From Comamonadaceae bacterium (GTDB lineage: Bacteria; Pseudomonadota; Gammaproteobacteria; Burkholderiales; Burkholderiaceae_C): a DNA stretch of 15,597 nt. The stretch is taken from contig JAHEBY010000018.1 of assembly GCA_024642025.1 (NCBI GenBank), positions 1 through 15,597 on the forward strand, given 5' to 3'. The notes beneath the pieces are model-generated. The model saw nothing but the letters and a program-made list of their open reading frames with translations, did no database searches and had not been told where the DNA came from. The translations under genes were made by a program, and so were the position numbers. Below are positions 1-8,033 of the stretch, one piece after another (the stretch's first letter is position 1; each line of letters begins with the position of its first letter).

Positions 1-702
1 CCATCGCCAACGATGTTGCACTTCCGGGGGGGGCGAGCAGGCATCAGCAAGGAACATTACCCGGAGCTGGACCCCGCGTTCTACGATGACGTGGCAAAGG
101 CCTACGGAGACGAATTGCGTTCTCTCGCCGCCGCAGGCTGTACCTACGTGCAGATGGATGACACCAATCTGGCCTACCTGTGCGACGAAAAAATGCGCGA
201 AGCCGCACGCCAACGCGGAGATGACCCCAATGAACTGCCGCACCGGTATGCCTGGTTTATCAACAAGGTGGTTGCCCAGAAGCCGCCCGGCATGTTGCTG
301 GCCATGCATCTGTGCCGTGGCAACTTCAAAAGCACACACGCCGCAGCGGGCAATTACGAACCCGTAGCCGAAGCCCTGTTAAAGGAAATGAATCTGGACG
401 CATATTTCATGGAGTACGACGACGACCGCAGCGGCGACTTCAAGCCATTGCGCTACCTGCCCAAGGGCAAGACGGTGGTCCTGGGTCTGGTAACCACCAA
501 ATTTGGCGAGATGGAAAGCAAGGACGAGCTCAAACGGCGCATTGAAGCCGCTTCACGCTACGCCCCGTTGGAGCAGCTTGCGCTTTCACCGCAATGCGGC
601 TTCAGCAGCACGGTGCATGGGAACAATATTGCCGTTGAAGCCCAGCGCAGCAAGCTGCGGCTGGTCATAGAGACAGCACAAGAGGTCTGGGGCAACACCT
701 AG
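1..702 (+). CDS. MetE C-terminal-domain-like methyltransferase (YxjG/YxjH type), 5'-truncated by window edge
   Basis: The reading frame is open from base 1, so the start lies upstream; about 233 residues are visible, against roughly 370 for full-length YxjG-type proteins. It resembles the catalytic barrel of cobalamin-independent methionine synthase, which moves a methyl group to homocysteine sulfur at a zinc site. Counting from the ATG at 13, the likely zinc ligands are all present: His99 and Cys101 (MHLCRGN), Glu134 (FMEYDD) and Cys195 (SPQCGFSS). The run HFRGGRAGIS near the visible start and QMDDTNLAYL at 47-56 are typical of the YxjG/YxjH group. These lack the N-terminal half of MetE, and their methyl donor and true product are not settled, so methionine synthesis is only one option. 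The gene converges on garD, with stops 22 bases apart. Family is fairly sure; substrate is not. Confidence 0.85.
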   Translation, partial: PSPTMLHFRGGRAGISKEHYPELDPAFYDDVAKAYGDELRSLAAAGCTYVQMDDTNLAYLCDEKMREAARQRGDDPNELPHRYAWFINKVVAQKPPGMLLAMHLCRGNFKSTHAAAGNYEPVAEALLKEMNLDAYFMEYDDDRSGDFKPLRYLPKGKTVVLGLVTTKFGEMESKDELKRRIEAASRYAPLEQLALSPQCGFSSTVHGNNIAVEAQRSKLRLVIETAQEVWGNT

Positions 703-724
703 GAATTTCACTCGAGAATCGGCG

Positions 725-2314
725 TCAGGTGATCGGCGCCGGATTGAACAAAACCAGGGCGTTGTGCAGCTTCCAGTGCTCGGCCCAGGTTTTCTTGCCG
801 CTGGCCACCTCGAGCATGAGGTGAAACAGCTCCCAGCCTACCTCTTCAATGCTTGCCTCGCCGCTGGCGATGCGTCCGGCGTTAACGTCCATCAGGTCGT
901 GCCAGCGTTCGGCCAGATCGTTGCGCGTGGCAACCTTGATCACCGGTACCGGGGCCAAGCCGTAGGGCGTTCCCCGACCGGTTGTAAAAATATGCACATT
1001 CATGCCGGCGGCCAATTGCAGGGTCCCGCAGATGAAATCGCTCGCGGGCGTGGCCGCAAAAATGAGGCCCTTTTGCCTGAGCTTTTCACCGGGCGCCAGG
1101 ACACCCGCTATTGGTCTTGAGCCAGATTTGACGATTGAACCCATTGCCTTTTCTACGATGTTCGACAGGCCGCCCTTCTTGTTGCCCGGCGTCGTATTTG
1201 CGCTTCGGTCCACCAAGCCCTTGCTCAGGTAATTGTCGTACCACTCCATTTCGCGAATAAGTTCCTGCGCCACTTCGGGGTTGGCGGCGCGGGCGGTGAG
1301 TTGGTCGATGGCGTCGCGCACTTCCGTTGTCTCTGAAAACATCACCGTTGCGCCGGCGCGTACCAGCAAGTCCGTCGCAAACCCCACAGCCGGATTGGCT
1401 GTGACGCCACTAAAGGCATCGCTTCCGCCGCATTGAACCCCCACCACCAGATCCGCCGCCGGGCAGGCTTCACGTCGCCGGAGGTTCAGGCGCTCCAGGT
1501 GCACTTTGGCCTGCCGCATGATGGAGTCGATCATGGACATGAAGCCAACGTGGGATTCATCCTGCAGACACACCACATCAAGCGACTCATGCTCTATGGG
1601 CTTCTGATCAATGGCACTGGCACGCCGGTCCACAATCGGGATCGAGCCTTGGGGTAGCAGTCGGTCCGGCTGCAGCTTCTCACATCCAAGGCTGACTACC
1701 ATCACCTCACCGCCAAAATTCGGGTTGAGGCTGATATTGCGCAGAGCGCGAATCGGGATCACTGCGTCGGGGGCGTCGATCGCCACACCGCACCCATAGC
1801 TGTGCTCCAGACCGACCACATCATCTACATGCGGGTACAACGGCAATAACTCTGACTTGATACGGTGTACCGCAAAATCCACAACACCGGCCACACACTG
1901 CACGGTAGTGGTTATCGCGAGAAGGTTGCGGGTGCCAACGGATCCATCGGCATTGCGATATCCTTCAAACGCATAACCGTTTAATGGCTGGGTTTCAGCT
2001 CTGTTTTCAGTCGCGATGGGTAAATCTGCAAGCTTGCGCGCCTCAGGCATCTTCAGCAGGCGCTCATGAACCCAACTGCCTGCTGGCAGGTCACTCAAAG
2101 CCAATCCGATGACTACGTTGTAGCGTCGAACCGGCATGCCAGCCGCGATATCTACCAGCGCAACTTTATGCCCCTCAGGCACTTTTTCGCGCAACGTCAG
2201 GCCAGAAGGGAACCTGGCGCCAGAGGCAAGTCCGCCCTTGTTGACGACGATGGCAACATTGTCATCCGCGTGCATGCGGATAAACAATGGCTGCATGGGA
2301 TCAGGAATCGACAT
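725..2314 (-). CDS. garD: Galactarate dehydratase
   Basis: GarD dehydrates galactarate (mucate) to 5-dehydro-4-deoxy-D-glucarate in the cytoplasm, using a divalent metal. The protein has 529 residues, close to the 523 I recall for E. coli GarD, and long stretches read almost the same. An N-terminal SAF-like domain covers about residues 8-90 (VNKGGLASGARFPSG, EGHKVALVDI). The UxaA/GarD catalytic part follows, with GYAFEGYRNADGSVGTRN at 113-130, HSYGCGVAID at 171-180, QCGGSDAFSGVTANPAVG mid-protein and an NPAPIT end. ATG 2314 is 21 bases after the kdgD stop, with an AGG-containing Shine-Dalgarno about 7 bases upstream. It is the last gene of the uronate operon; its product feeds KdgD, encoded just before it. 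GarD rather than altronate dehydratase (UxaA) is supported by the SAF domain being fused and by the neighbours. Confidence 0.95.
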   Translation of the reverse strand: MSIPDPMQPLFIRMHADDNVAIVVNKGGLASGARFPSGLTLREKVPEGHKVALVDIAAGMPVRRYNVVIGLALSDLPAGSWVHERLLKMPEARKLADLPIATENRAETQPLNGYAFEGYRNADGSVGTRNLLAITTTVQCVAGVVDFAVHRIKSELLPLYPHVDDVVGLEHSYGCGVAIDAPDAVIPIRALRNISLNPNFGGEVMVVSLGCEKLQPDRLLPQGSIPIVDRRASAIDQKPIEHESLDVVCLQDESHVGFMSMIDSIMRQAKVHLERLNLRRREACPAADLVVGVQCGGSDAFSGVTANPAVGFATDLLVRAGATVMFSETTEVRDAIDQLTARAANPEVAQELIREMEWYDNYLSKGLVDRSANTTPGNKKGGLSNIVEKAMGSIVKSGSRPIAGVLAPGEKLRQKGLIFAATPASDFICGTLQLAAGMNVHIFTTGRGTPYGLAPVPVIKVATRNDLAERWHDLMDVNAGRIASGEASIEEVGWELFHLMLEVASGKKTWAEHWKLHNALVLFNPAPIT

Positions 2315-2335
2315 ATGTTGCCTGCATCCCCCGGC

Positions 2336-3247
2336 CTATTGGGAACCCATTGAATTGATCAACCCTGCCAGCCGCTCAAGTTCTTCAGGCTTGAGGTCAA
2401 CCAATGGGGGACGAACCGGCCCCGCGTCATGGCCGACAAGTTTGGCTCCGGCCTTGACAATGCTCACCGCGTAACCAGGCGTCCTGTTGCGAATTGCCAA
2501 ATAGGGCATAAAAAAGTCCCGCAGTATCCGATGCTGCGTCTCATGATCGTCGGAAGCCACCGCCCGATAAAAGTCCATTGCAGTTTTGGGGATAAAGTTG
2601 AATACCGCTGACGAATAGACAGGGGTCCCCAAGGCTTTGTAGGCGGCCGCGTAAACTTCGGCGGTGGGCAGCCCGCCGAGATACGAAAACCGGTCACCCA
2701 TGCGCTGATAAATCGCGACCATCGCTTCGATGTCGCCCACGCCATCCTTGAATCCAATCAGGTTTGGGCAGCGGTCTGCCAATGTAGCGAGTGAATCTGG
2801 CGTCAGCTTGCAGACGTTTCTGTTGTAAACAATGACGCCAAACTTCACGCTCTTGCAAACTGCCTCCACATGGGCGATGAGGCCCTCCTGCCCGGCCTCC
2901 GTAAGATAGTGGGGCAACAACAAAACGCCATGGGCACCCAAACGCTCCGCCTCTTTGGCACAGGCAATAGCAAAGCGCGTGGGGCCACCCGCACCGGCGA
3001 TGATCGGGACCATGCCACGGCAAGTGTCCACTGCTGTCTTGATGACCGCAGGATACTCATCACCCGTCAGTGAAAAAAATTCGCCGGTTCCACCTGCCGC
3101 AAACAGTGCGGACGCGCCATATGGCGCAAGCCACCTGAGGCGTTCAGCGTAGCTGGCGGGCCGAAAGTCACCCTGTTCATCAAAGTCTGTGACCGGAAAC
3201 GAAAGCAGGCCACTACTGACAATCTGTTTGAGTTCTTGAGGATTCAT
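2336..3247 (-). CDS. kdgD: 5-dehydro-4-deoxyglucarate dehydratase (KDGDH)
   Basis: This class I aldolase-fold enzyme of the DHDPS/NAL superfamily converts 5-dehydro-4-deoxy-D-glucarate to 2,5-dioxopentanoate (2-oxoglutarate semialdehyde) with loss of water and CO2. The 303-residue length is normal for the family. Visible signatures are GGTGEFFSLT (52-61), the conserved tyrosine in VIVYNR (Tyr141) and the Schiff-base lysine in IGFKDG (Lys167). It begins 27 bases after the dctM stop and is followed by garD after 21 bases, so it is translated from the same message. The Shine-Dalgarno is weak (AAAGA). It could be mistaken for dihydrodipicolinate synthase, but the pairing with garD and a uronate TRAP system makes KDGDH the better call. 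Confidence 0.94.
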   Translation of the reverse strand: MNPQELKQIVSSGLLSFPVTDFDEQGDFRPASYAERLRWLAPYGASALFAAGGTGEFFSLTGDEYPAVIKTAVDTCRGMVPIIAGAGGPTRFAIACAKEAERLGAHGVLLLPHYLTEAGQEGLIAHVEAVCKSVKFGVIVYNRNVCKLTPDSLATLADRCPNLIGFKDGVGDIEAMVAIYQRMGDRFSYLGGLPTAEVYAAAYKALGTPVYSSAVFNFIPKTAMDFYRAVASDDHETQHRILRDFFMPYLAIRNRTPGYAVSIVKAGAKLVGHDAGPVRPPLVDLKPEELERLAGLINSMGSQ

Positions 3248-3274
3248 TCTTTATCTTTTCGATTGTGCAAGCGC

Positions 3275-4558
3275 CTATTTCAGGAGCAAATGGGGAAGCC
3301 AGAGGGACAAAGCGGGCACATAAGTTACCATGCCCAAGACCAGCAAGAGAGCCCCAAAAAATGGGAGAAGCGCACGAACCACCCTCTCTATCGGAATCTT
3401 TGCAACCGCTGCGCCGACGAACAACACGCCCCCTACCGGTGGTGTGATCAAGCCCATTCCAAGGTTAACCATCATGATCATGCCAAAGTGCACAGGATCG
3501 ACGCCGATAGCCTTCACAACCGGCATGAGGATAGGCGTCATGATCAAAATCAACGGGGCCATGTCCATCAACGTACCCAGCACGAGTAAGAGCACGTTGA
3601 CCATCAGCAGGATCACATAGCGGTTGTCTGACAAAGACGTGAATGCGCGCGTAATATGCTGGGGGATTTGCATCAACGTCATGATGTAGCCAAAACTGGC
3701 TGCGAAACCAATCAGGATCATCACAATCGCAAGCGTCTTGACGGTCCGATGCATCAACTTGGGTAACTCATTCCACTTGTAGTCCCGATAGATGCACATC
3801 GTCACAAAGAATGCCCATATTACGGCAATCGAGGCTGACTCGGTGGCGGTAAAGACTCCGGACAGAATCCCGCCAAGAATGATGACCATGGTCATCAATC
3901 CCCACAAGGCATCGGCGCAGATGCGCAGCGCTTCCCGTAGTGGCACGCTCTCACCCTTTGGGAAATTACGTTTTTTGGCGATGAACAGGCACATGATCGC
4001 CAAAGTAAGACCCAGCAACAAACCCGGCAAGACACCGGCCAGAAAAAGTGCCGCAATGGAAACCGACCCACCTGCGGCCAACGAGTAGATCACCGCGTTG
4101 TGGCTCGGCGGTATGAGAATGGCCTGAACGGAGCCGCTGACCGTAACGGCTGTGGCGAACTCCCGTGGATAACCTTTTTTCTCCATTTCTGGAATCAGCA
4201 CCGACCCGATTGACGCAGTATCTGCCATTGACGAACCCGAAATGGCGCCGAAGAATGTGGAAGCCAAAATATTGACCAGCGATAGCCCGCCGCGCAGGAA
4301 TCCAACGAGGACGCTAGCAAAAGAAACCAGTCGCCTCGACATCCCCCCCTCGGCCATGATGGCGCCGGCCAACACAAAAAACGGGATGGCGAGCAGCGAA
4401 AATTTGTTCACACCCGCAGCAATTGCGATCATGATGGCGTCGAGCGGGATGTCTATCCACCACGCACCCAACAACGCTGACAGGCCCATGGCATACGCCA
4501 CGGGCATACCAATCAGGATCAGGATGAGAAACGATCCAATCAGTACAAAAGCGTCCAT
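3275..4558 (-). CDS. TRAP transporter large permease, DctM family
   Basis: DctM is the large membrane subunit of a tripartite sodium-coupled TRAP importer and carries the translocation path. The 427-residue product is almost wholly hydrophobic, with about 12 membrane segments. Family signatures include FFGAISGSSMADTASIGSVL at about residues 102-121, AILIPPSHNAVIY after it, and a second-half repeat near MNLGMGLITPPVGG. The ATG shares one base with the dctQ stop (TGATG on the coding strand), a layout typical of coupled translation of the two membrane partners. Context (udh, lactonase, kdgD, garD) points to a hexuronate or aldarate cargo. Family assignment is certain; substrate is inferred. Confidence 0.95.
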   Translation of the reverse strand: MDAFVLIGSFLILILIGMPVAYAMGLSALLGAWWIDIPLDAIMIAIAAGVNKFSLLAIPFFVLAGAIMAEGGMSRRLVSFASVLVGFLRGGLSLVNILASTFFGAISGSSMADTASIGSVLIPEMEKKGYPREFATAVTVSGSVQAILIPPSHNAVIYSLAAGGSVSIAALFLAGVLPGLLLGLTLAIMCLFIAKKRNFPKGESVPLREALRICADALWGLMTMVIILGGILSGVFTATESASIAVIWAFFVTMCIYRDYKWNELPKLMHRTVKTLAIVMILIGFAASFGYIMTLMQIPQHITRAFTSLSDNRYVILLMVNVLLLVLGTLMDMAPLILIMTPILMPVVKAIGVDPVHFGMIMMVNLGMGLITPPVGGVLFVGAAVAKIPIERVVRALLPFFGALLLVLGMVTYVPALSLWLPHLLLK

Positions 4559-5148
4559 CAGACGGCCTCCGCTTCCGGTGATGCATGGTCATAGGTCACT
4601 ATCCTGCGGTCCGCCTGAGAGCCAAAAATCATGTACTCAAGCACAAATAAAAGCGTAATGAAGCCCCCCACCGGCACCGGCATGTAAGTTGCGCCAACTG
4701 GCATCCAGGGAATTTCTCCCACACTTTGCAACCATGTTTCGTTGCATAGTTTTGCTCCGTAAAAAACCATGAATCCCGAAACCGCAAGCAACAGGAGTTG
4801 CACCAGGTTGCCCGCTATCCGCCGAACATTCGCCGGCAAACGATCAGTCATCATCGCAACGGCAATATGCGACCCGGCACGATAAGCCGCTGCGGCACCA
4901 AAAAAAGTGAACACAACCATCAACAAAATGGAGATGGGTTCTGGCCAACGCGATCCAGTGCCCAATACATAGCGCGCAAAGATTCCCCACGGAATGATCA
5001 GCGACATCACAAAGACCGATGCGCCGGAAATCCAGATGCAGGCCTGGTAGAGCCCATCGTTAAAGGACAGTATCTTGTTCTTCATGAGCAGTGCCGAAAA
5101 ATTTACAGCGGAGGACTCGCGCGAGCGAGCCTCCGCCAGACTATTCAC
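4558..5148 (-). CDS. TRAP transporter small permease, DctQ family
   Basis: DctQ is the four-helix small membrane subunit that pairs with DctM. The 196-residue frame shows four hydrophobic segments (around CIWISGASVFVMSLIIPWGI, ILLMVVFTFFGAAAAYRAG, LVQLLLLAVSGFMVFYG and VGGFITLLFVLEYMI) and the WPEPIS motif after the first helix. The start is uncertain. GTG 5148 gives 196 residues with a distant AGGGT upstream; ATG 5085 gives 175 residues and puts the first helix close to the N-terminus, as is usual in the family, but has no clear Shine-Dalgarno. The stretch between the two candidates contains a strong inverted repeat, which would fit an untranslated spacer better than coding sequence. It follows dctP by 15 bases (or 78 with the shorter start) and overlaps dctM. 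Confidence 0.9.
   Translation of the reverse strand: MNSLAEARSRESSAVNFSALLMKNKILSFNDGLYQACIWISGASVFVMSLIIPWGIFARYVLGTGSRWPEPISILLMVVFTFFGAAAAYRAGSHIAVAMMTDRLPANVRRIAGNLVQLLLLAVSGFMVFYGAKLCNETWLQSVGEIPWMPVGATYMPVPVGGFITLLFVLEYMIFGSQADRRIVTYDHASPEAEAV
5108..5136 (-). other. GC-rich hairpin between or within dctP/dctQ
   Basis: GCGGAGG (5108-5114) pairs with CCTCCGC (5130-5136), and CTCG (5116-5119) with CGAG (5126-5129), leaving a one-base bulge and a 6-nt loop. The 11-bp stem lies 28-56 nt after the dctP stop in the transcript. TRAP operons usually need more binding protein than permease, so a message-stability or attenuation role is plausible. Confidence 0.5.
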
Positions 5149-5163
5149 GCGATTCGTATTACC

Positions 5164-6147
5164 CTATTTGGTCGCGTCAATACGGGCCATCAGATCGGTA
5201 AATTTGGCTCCGTATTTGGCGCGAACCGGGGCGGTGGCGTTGAAGAAGAGCTTTTGATCGACCGTCACAAACTCAATGCCGGCTTCTTTGAGCTTTGCCG
5301 TGTACTCAGCCACGCTCTTGTCCCACAGTCCGCGCTGATCCATCTGCGCTTCACGAGCAACCTTTTTCATCAGCGACTTGTCATCAGCAGACAACTTGTC
5401 CCAAGCCACCTTGGACATGACCAGAATTTCCGGGATGATCAGGTGGTTGGTCTGCGCGTAATACTTGACCCCCGTCGTGTAATGATTTGCGGTGAAAAAG
5501 CTTGGAGGGTTGTTCTCGGCGCCATCAATCACGCCAGTCTGCAACGCGCTGAACACCTCGCCGTATGACATGGATATTCCATTTCCACCCATGGCGTTCA
5601 TGGTGTCGACAAAGAGTGGGTTACCCATCATGCGGACCTTGACCCCGGCCAGATCCGCCGGAGTCTTGACAAGCTTCTTGGTGTAGAGGCTTCGCGCACC
5701 GCCATCCATCCACGCCAATCCAACCAGTTTGGCCGGGCTGTTGGTCACCTTGTCAAGCAAATCAGCACCAATAGGCCCGTCGATCACGGCGCGCATGTGG
5801 GGAATGTCCCGGAACACAAATGGCATGTTGAAGACGTCAACATCCGGAACAACCGGGCCAATCACACCCAGCGAAATTCTTGCCAGTTGAATGGCACCAA
5901 TTTGTGCTTGTTCAACAGCCTCTTTTTCCTGCCCGAGTACAGCGCCTGAGAACATTTGCACCTTTATACGGCCATTGGTTGCCGCGTCAAGGCGCTTGCC
6001 CATGTTTTCCACTGCAACCACTGTTGGGTAGCCGGCTGGGTGTGTATCGTGGGCCTTCAGAACAATATTCTGTGCAGATGCAGGCAGTGCTACGCCAAAA
6101 GTAGCTGCTGCAAGCGTTGCGGCAATGAAATGTCTGCGAAAGTTCAT
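5164..6147 (-). CDS. TRAP transporter periplasmic solute-binding protein, DctP family (probably hexuronate)
   Basis: This is the secreted binding protein that captures a carboxylate sugar and delivers it to DctQM. I chose ATG 6147 over the upstream in-frame start at 6201 because AAGGAGA lies about 7 bases before it and it begins a proper signal peptide: MNFRRHF, a hydrophobic core of alanine-rich residues, then ASA|QN with cleavage near residue 25. The mature part contains the DctP landmarks ARSLYTKKLVKTPADLAGVK and KVRMMGNP (Arg172, the likely ligand-carboxylate arginine), then YGEVFSALQTGVIDGAENNP. Length is 327 residues, normal for DctP. It is third in the operon, 50 bases after the lactonase stop. 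Galacturonate or glucuronate as ligand is inferred from the adjacent uronate dehydrogenase. Confidence 0.94.
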   Translation of the reverse strand: MNFRRHFIAATLAAATFGVALPASAQNIVLKAHDTHPAGYPTVVAVENMGKRLDAATNGRIKVQMFSGAVLGQEKEAVEQAQIGAIQLARISLGVIGPVVPDVDVFNMPFVFRDIPHMRAVIDGPIGADLLDKVTNSPAKLVGLAWMDGGARSLYTKKLVKTPADLAGVKVRMMGNPLFVDTMNAMGGNGISMSYGEVFSALQTGVIDGAENNPPSFFTANHYTTGVKYYAQTNHLIIPEILVMSKVAWDKLSADDKSLMKKVAREAQMDQRGLWDKSVAEYTAKLKEAGIEFVTVDQKLFFNATAPVRAKYGAKFTDLMARIDATK

Positions 6148-6197
6148 GGTTGTCTCCTTTTTAAAACCAGGTTGAAAACGATTGACACAAATTGCAG

Positions 6198-7148
6198 TCA
6201 TGCTGCGCGCCGCGCACGGCTTGCAGCAGAATCCGCGGGGAAACGGGAAAACACCGGTTCGGGCAGACCGGTAAATTTAGTCTCTATGGCGAAAAGAGCA
6301 CCATCCAGCGAGTCGCCATGGTCGCTAGTCAACATGGGCTGTATCGACGTCACGAACATGACGTTCATGTCCGAACCACCGAACGCACACATGGAAGGTT
6401 TTGTGACCGGGACCAGCAGGGAAGAAACCAACTGCCCGAAAGCATTGAAGCAATGGACGCGCGCTCCATCGTTTCCACATATCCAGTAATTGCCTTCACG
6501 ATCAACAGTTGCGCCGTCAGGCCGGCCGGGTAACGGATTCATGTCTGCAAAATTTCGCCGACCCGAAATGCTCCCAGACAACGAATCAAAGTCAAATACC
6601 CAAATCTGCTGAACAGACGGGTGTGAATCGGACAAATAGAAAGTCCGATCATCCGGGCTGAAGGCCATTCCGTTGGGCGTGATCAGTTCACCCAGCTTCA
6701 TCTCGCTCAACCCATTTTCATCGAGGCAGAATATGCCACCAACCGGAGCGGCCGCAGACATATCCATACACATCGTGCTCAACCAGAGGCGTCCGCTTCT
6801 GTCGCATCGCCCGTCGTTGAAACGCATGTTCGGCATTGCGTGAGTGATACCTGCCAGCAATGTTGTCTCAACATTTGGGCAGGCTAGCAGATCGACCAAA
6901 AACACGCCACTTTCCATTGCGGCGACGACCGATAAGGCGTTTGGAGTCTTGCGACTCGTCAATGAGATGCAGCCCACGCGTTCGGGTGTATTCCAGGTTC
7001 TGTGCTCGCGATTAGCCCAGTCAAGTCTGTGAATGTGCCGCCCTTCAATGTCAACCCAGTACAAAGCCTGCTCGGCAACAGACCAGACCGGACACTCCCC
7101 GACACGGTCGCGTCTGGAAGTGAGCACCTCAGCGTTGGGCATGCTCAT
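6198..7148 (-). CDS. uxuL: SMP-30/gluconolactonase family aldarolactonase (UxuL-like)
   Basis: The protein is a six-bladed beta-propeller lactonase of the SMP-30/LRE family, 316 residues. The divalent-metal ligands expected for the family are visible: Glu18 (GECPVW), Asn110 in RFNDGRCD, Asn158 in TPNGMAFS and Asp210 in GRPDGATVD. In this operon it would hydrolyse the galactaro- or glucaro-lactone made by uronate dehydrogenase to the open aldarate used by GarD. Its ATG overlaps the udh stop by four bases (ATGA), so the two are probably translationally coupled, matching consecutive steps. Other SMP-30 members act on gluconolactone or arabinonolactone; the symbol rests on context rather than on a diagnostic residue. 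Confidence 0.88.
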   Translation of the reverse strand: MSMPNAEVLTSRRDRVGECPVWSVAEQALYWVDIEGRHIHRLDWANREHRTWNTPERVGCISLTSRKTPNALSVVAAMESGVFLVDLLACPNVETTLLAGITHAMPNMRFNDGRCDRSGRLWLSTMCMDMSAAAPVGGIFCLDENGLSEMKLGELITPNGMAFSPDDRTFYLSDSHPSVQQIWVFDFDSLSGSISGRRNFADMNPLPGRPDGATVDREGNYWICGNDGARVHCFNAFGQLVSSLLVPVTKPSMCAFGGSDMNVMFVTSIQPMLTSDHGDSLDGALFAIETKFTGLPEPVFSRFPADSAASRARRAA

Positions 7149-7948
7149 TGATTGAATGGCCCGGTGCGAACAAACATTCCGCCCTGAAACTGCACAGCCG
7201 CATCGCTTAAATCAGGTGCCGAGGTCTTTGCGTATACAGCATCACGGAACACATCGGAACTGTCTTTCGGAACATATCCAACGTGGCGGGCCCGCGAGTT
7301 GTCCCACCAGGTAACTGCATTGTTCGACATGCCGAAAATAATCGTGTGCCCCAGCACCGGCGTACTCAGGCAGGCTGAAATCAAGCGATGCAGGTCATCA
7401 AAGCTGATCCAGGTGGCAAGCATGCGCCGGTCCTTGGGTTCGGGGAACGAAGATCCAATTCGCACACATGCCGTTTCGATGCCATACCGGTCAAAATAAA
7501 GACGGGCAAGATCCTCCCCAAAGGCCTTGCTCAGGCCGTAGAGACCATCGGGGCGCGGCGGATTGTCGGCGTCGATGGTCTCGGACTGCCTGTAAAAGCC
7601 CGTCACATGGTTCGAGCTGGCAAAAATAATTCGTTTAACGCCCTGCTTTCTCGCCGCTTCATACAGGTTGTAAGCGCCAAGAATATTGCCTTTTAAGATG
7701 GGTTCGAACGGTGACTCGACTGACACACCGCCAAAATGGACAATTGCATCGACTCCCTGGACCATCTCCATAACCGCTGCTGCATCTGCCAAGTCGGCTA
7801 CAACGACCTCCTCGCGATCCGCAGCCGGGCCAAATGGAAGCCTGTCCGAAAGTCTGAGCAAGTTGCAATTTGACTTCAGGCGACCACGCATGGCGGTGCC
7901 CAAGCCGCCGGCAGCGCCGGTCATCAGGATTCGATTGTGCAAATTCAT
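7145..7948 (-). CDS. udh: Uronate dehydrogenase
   Basis: Udh is an NAD-dependent short-chain/extended Rossmann enzyme that oxidises D-galacturonate or D-glucuronate at C1 to the aldarolactone. The 267-residue product closely resembles the Agrobacterium enzyme as I recall it. It has the nucleotide loop TGAAGGLG (10-17), VHFGGVSVESPF at 70-81, ASSNH with the catalytic Ser at 111-112, YGLSK with Tyr137 and Lys141, RIGSSFPEP at 163-171 and WWDNS at 214-218. It is the first gene of the operon. The Shine-Dalgarno is poor. The leader upstream, about 70 nt from the inferred transcription start, contains the divergent control region shared with the GntR gene. Confidence 0.93.
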   Translation of the reverse strand: MNLHNRILMTGAAGGLGTAMRGRLKSNCNLLRLSDRLPFGPAADREEVVVADLADAAAVMEMVQGVDAIVHFGGVSVESPFEPILKGNILGAYNLYEAARKQGVKRIIFASSNHVTGFYRQSETIDADNPPRPDGLYGLSKAFGEDLARLYFDRYGIETACVRIGSSFPEPKDRRMLATWISFDDLHRLISACLSTPVLGHTIIFGMSNNAVTWWDNSRARHVGYVPKDSSDVFRDAVYAKTSAPDLSDAAVQFQGGMFVRTGPFNQ

Positions 7949-8003
7949 CTTTTAGGGGCTGTTCAAATCGCGAAGCAGCAGCTACCATCGCAGCTGAGTT
8001 GTA

Positions 8004-8018
8004 TGTTGTCTGACAACA
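8004..8018. promoter_or_regulatory. Perfect 15-bp palindrome, probable GntR/FadR-type operator
   Basis: TGTTGTC-T-GACAACA is an exact inverted repeat around a single T. FadR-subfamily GntR proteins commonly bind short palindromes with TTGT/ACAA arms, and such a regulator is encoded directly beside it. It lies between the divergent udh operon and the regulator, overlapping a candidate -35 for the regulator and the likely start point of the operon, so one dimer could repress both. No second exact copy was seen in the window. Confidence 0.8.
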
Positions 8019-8033
8019 AAAATGATTTTTAAT
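8006..8033 (+). promoter_or_regulatory. Candidate promoter of the GntR regulator gene
   Basis: TTGTCT (8006-8011, inside the palindrome) is followed after 16 bases by TTTAAT (8028-8033, 5 of 6 to consensus). Its -10 overlaps the -10 of the opposing operon promoter, so the two promoters could not be open at once. The -35 is only 4 of 6, so this is tentative. Confidence 0.35.

Noticed and set aside
4798..5568. Plus-strand open frame (256 codons) opposite dctQ and dctP
   Set aside because: It lies antisense to two clear TRAP genes and reads as a low-complexity mix rich in Arg, His and Gln with no recognisable domain.
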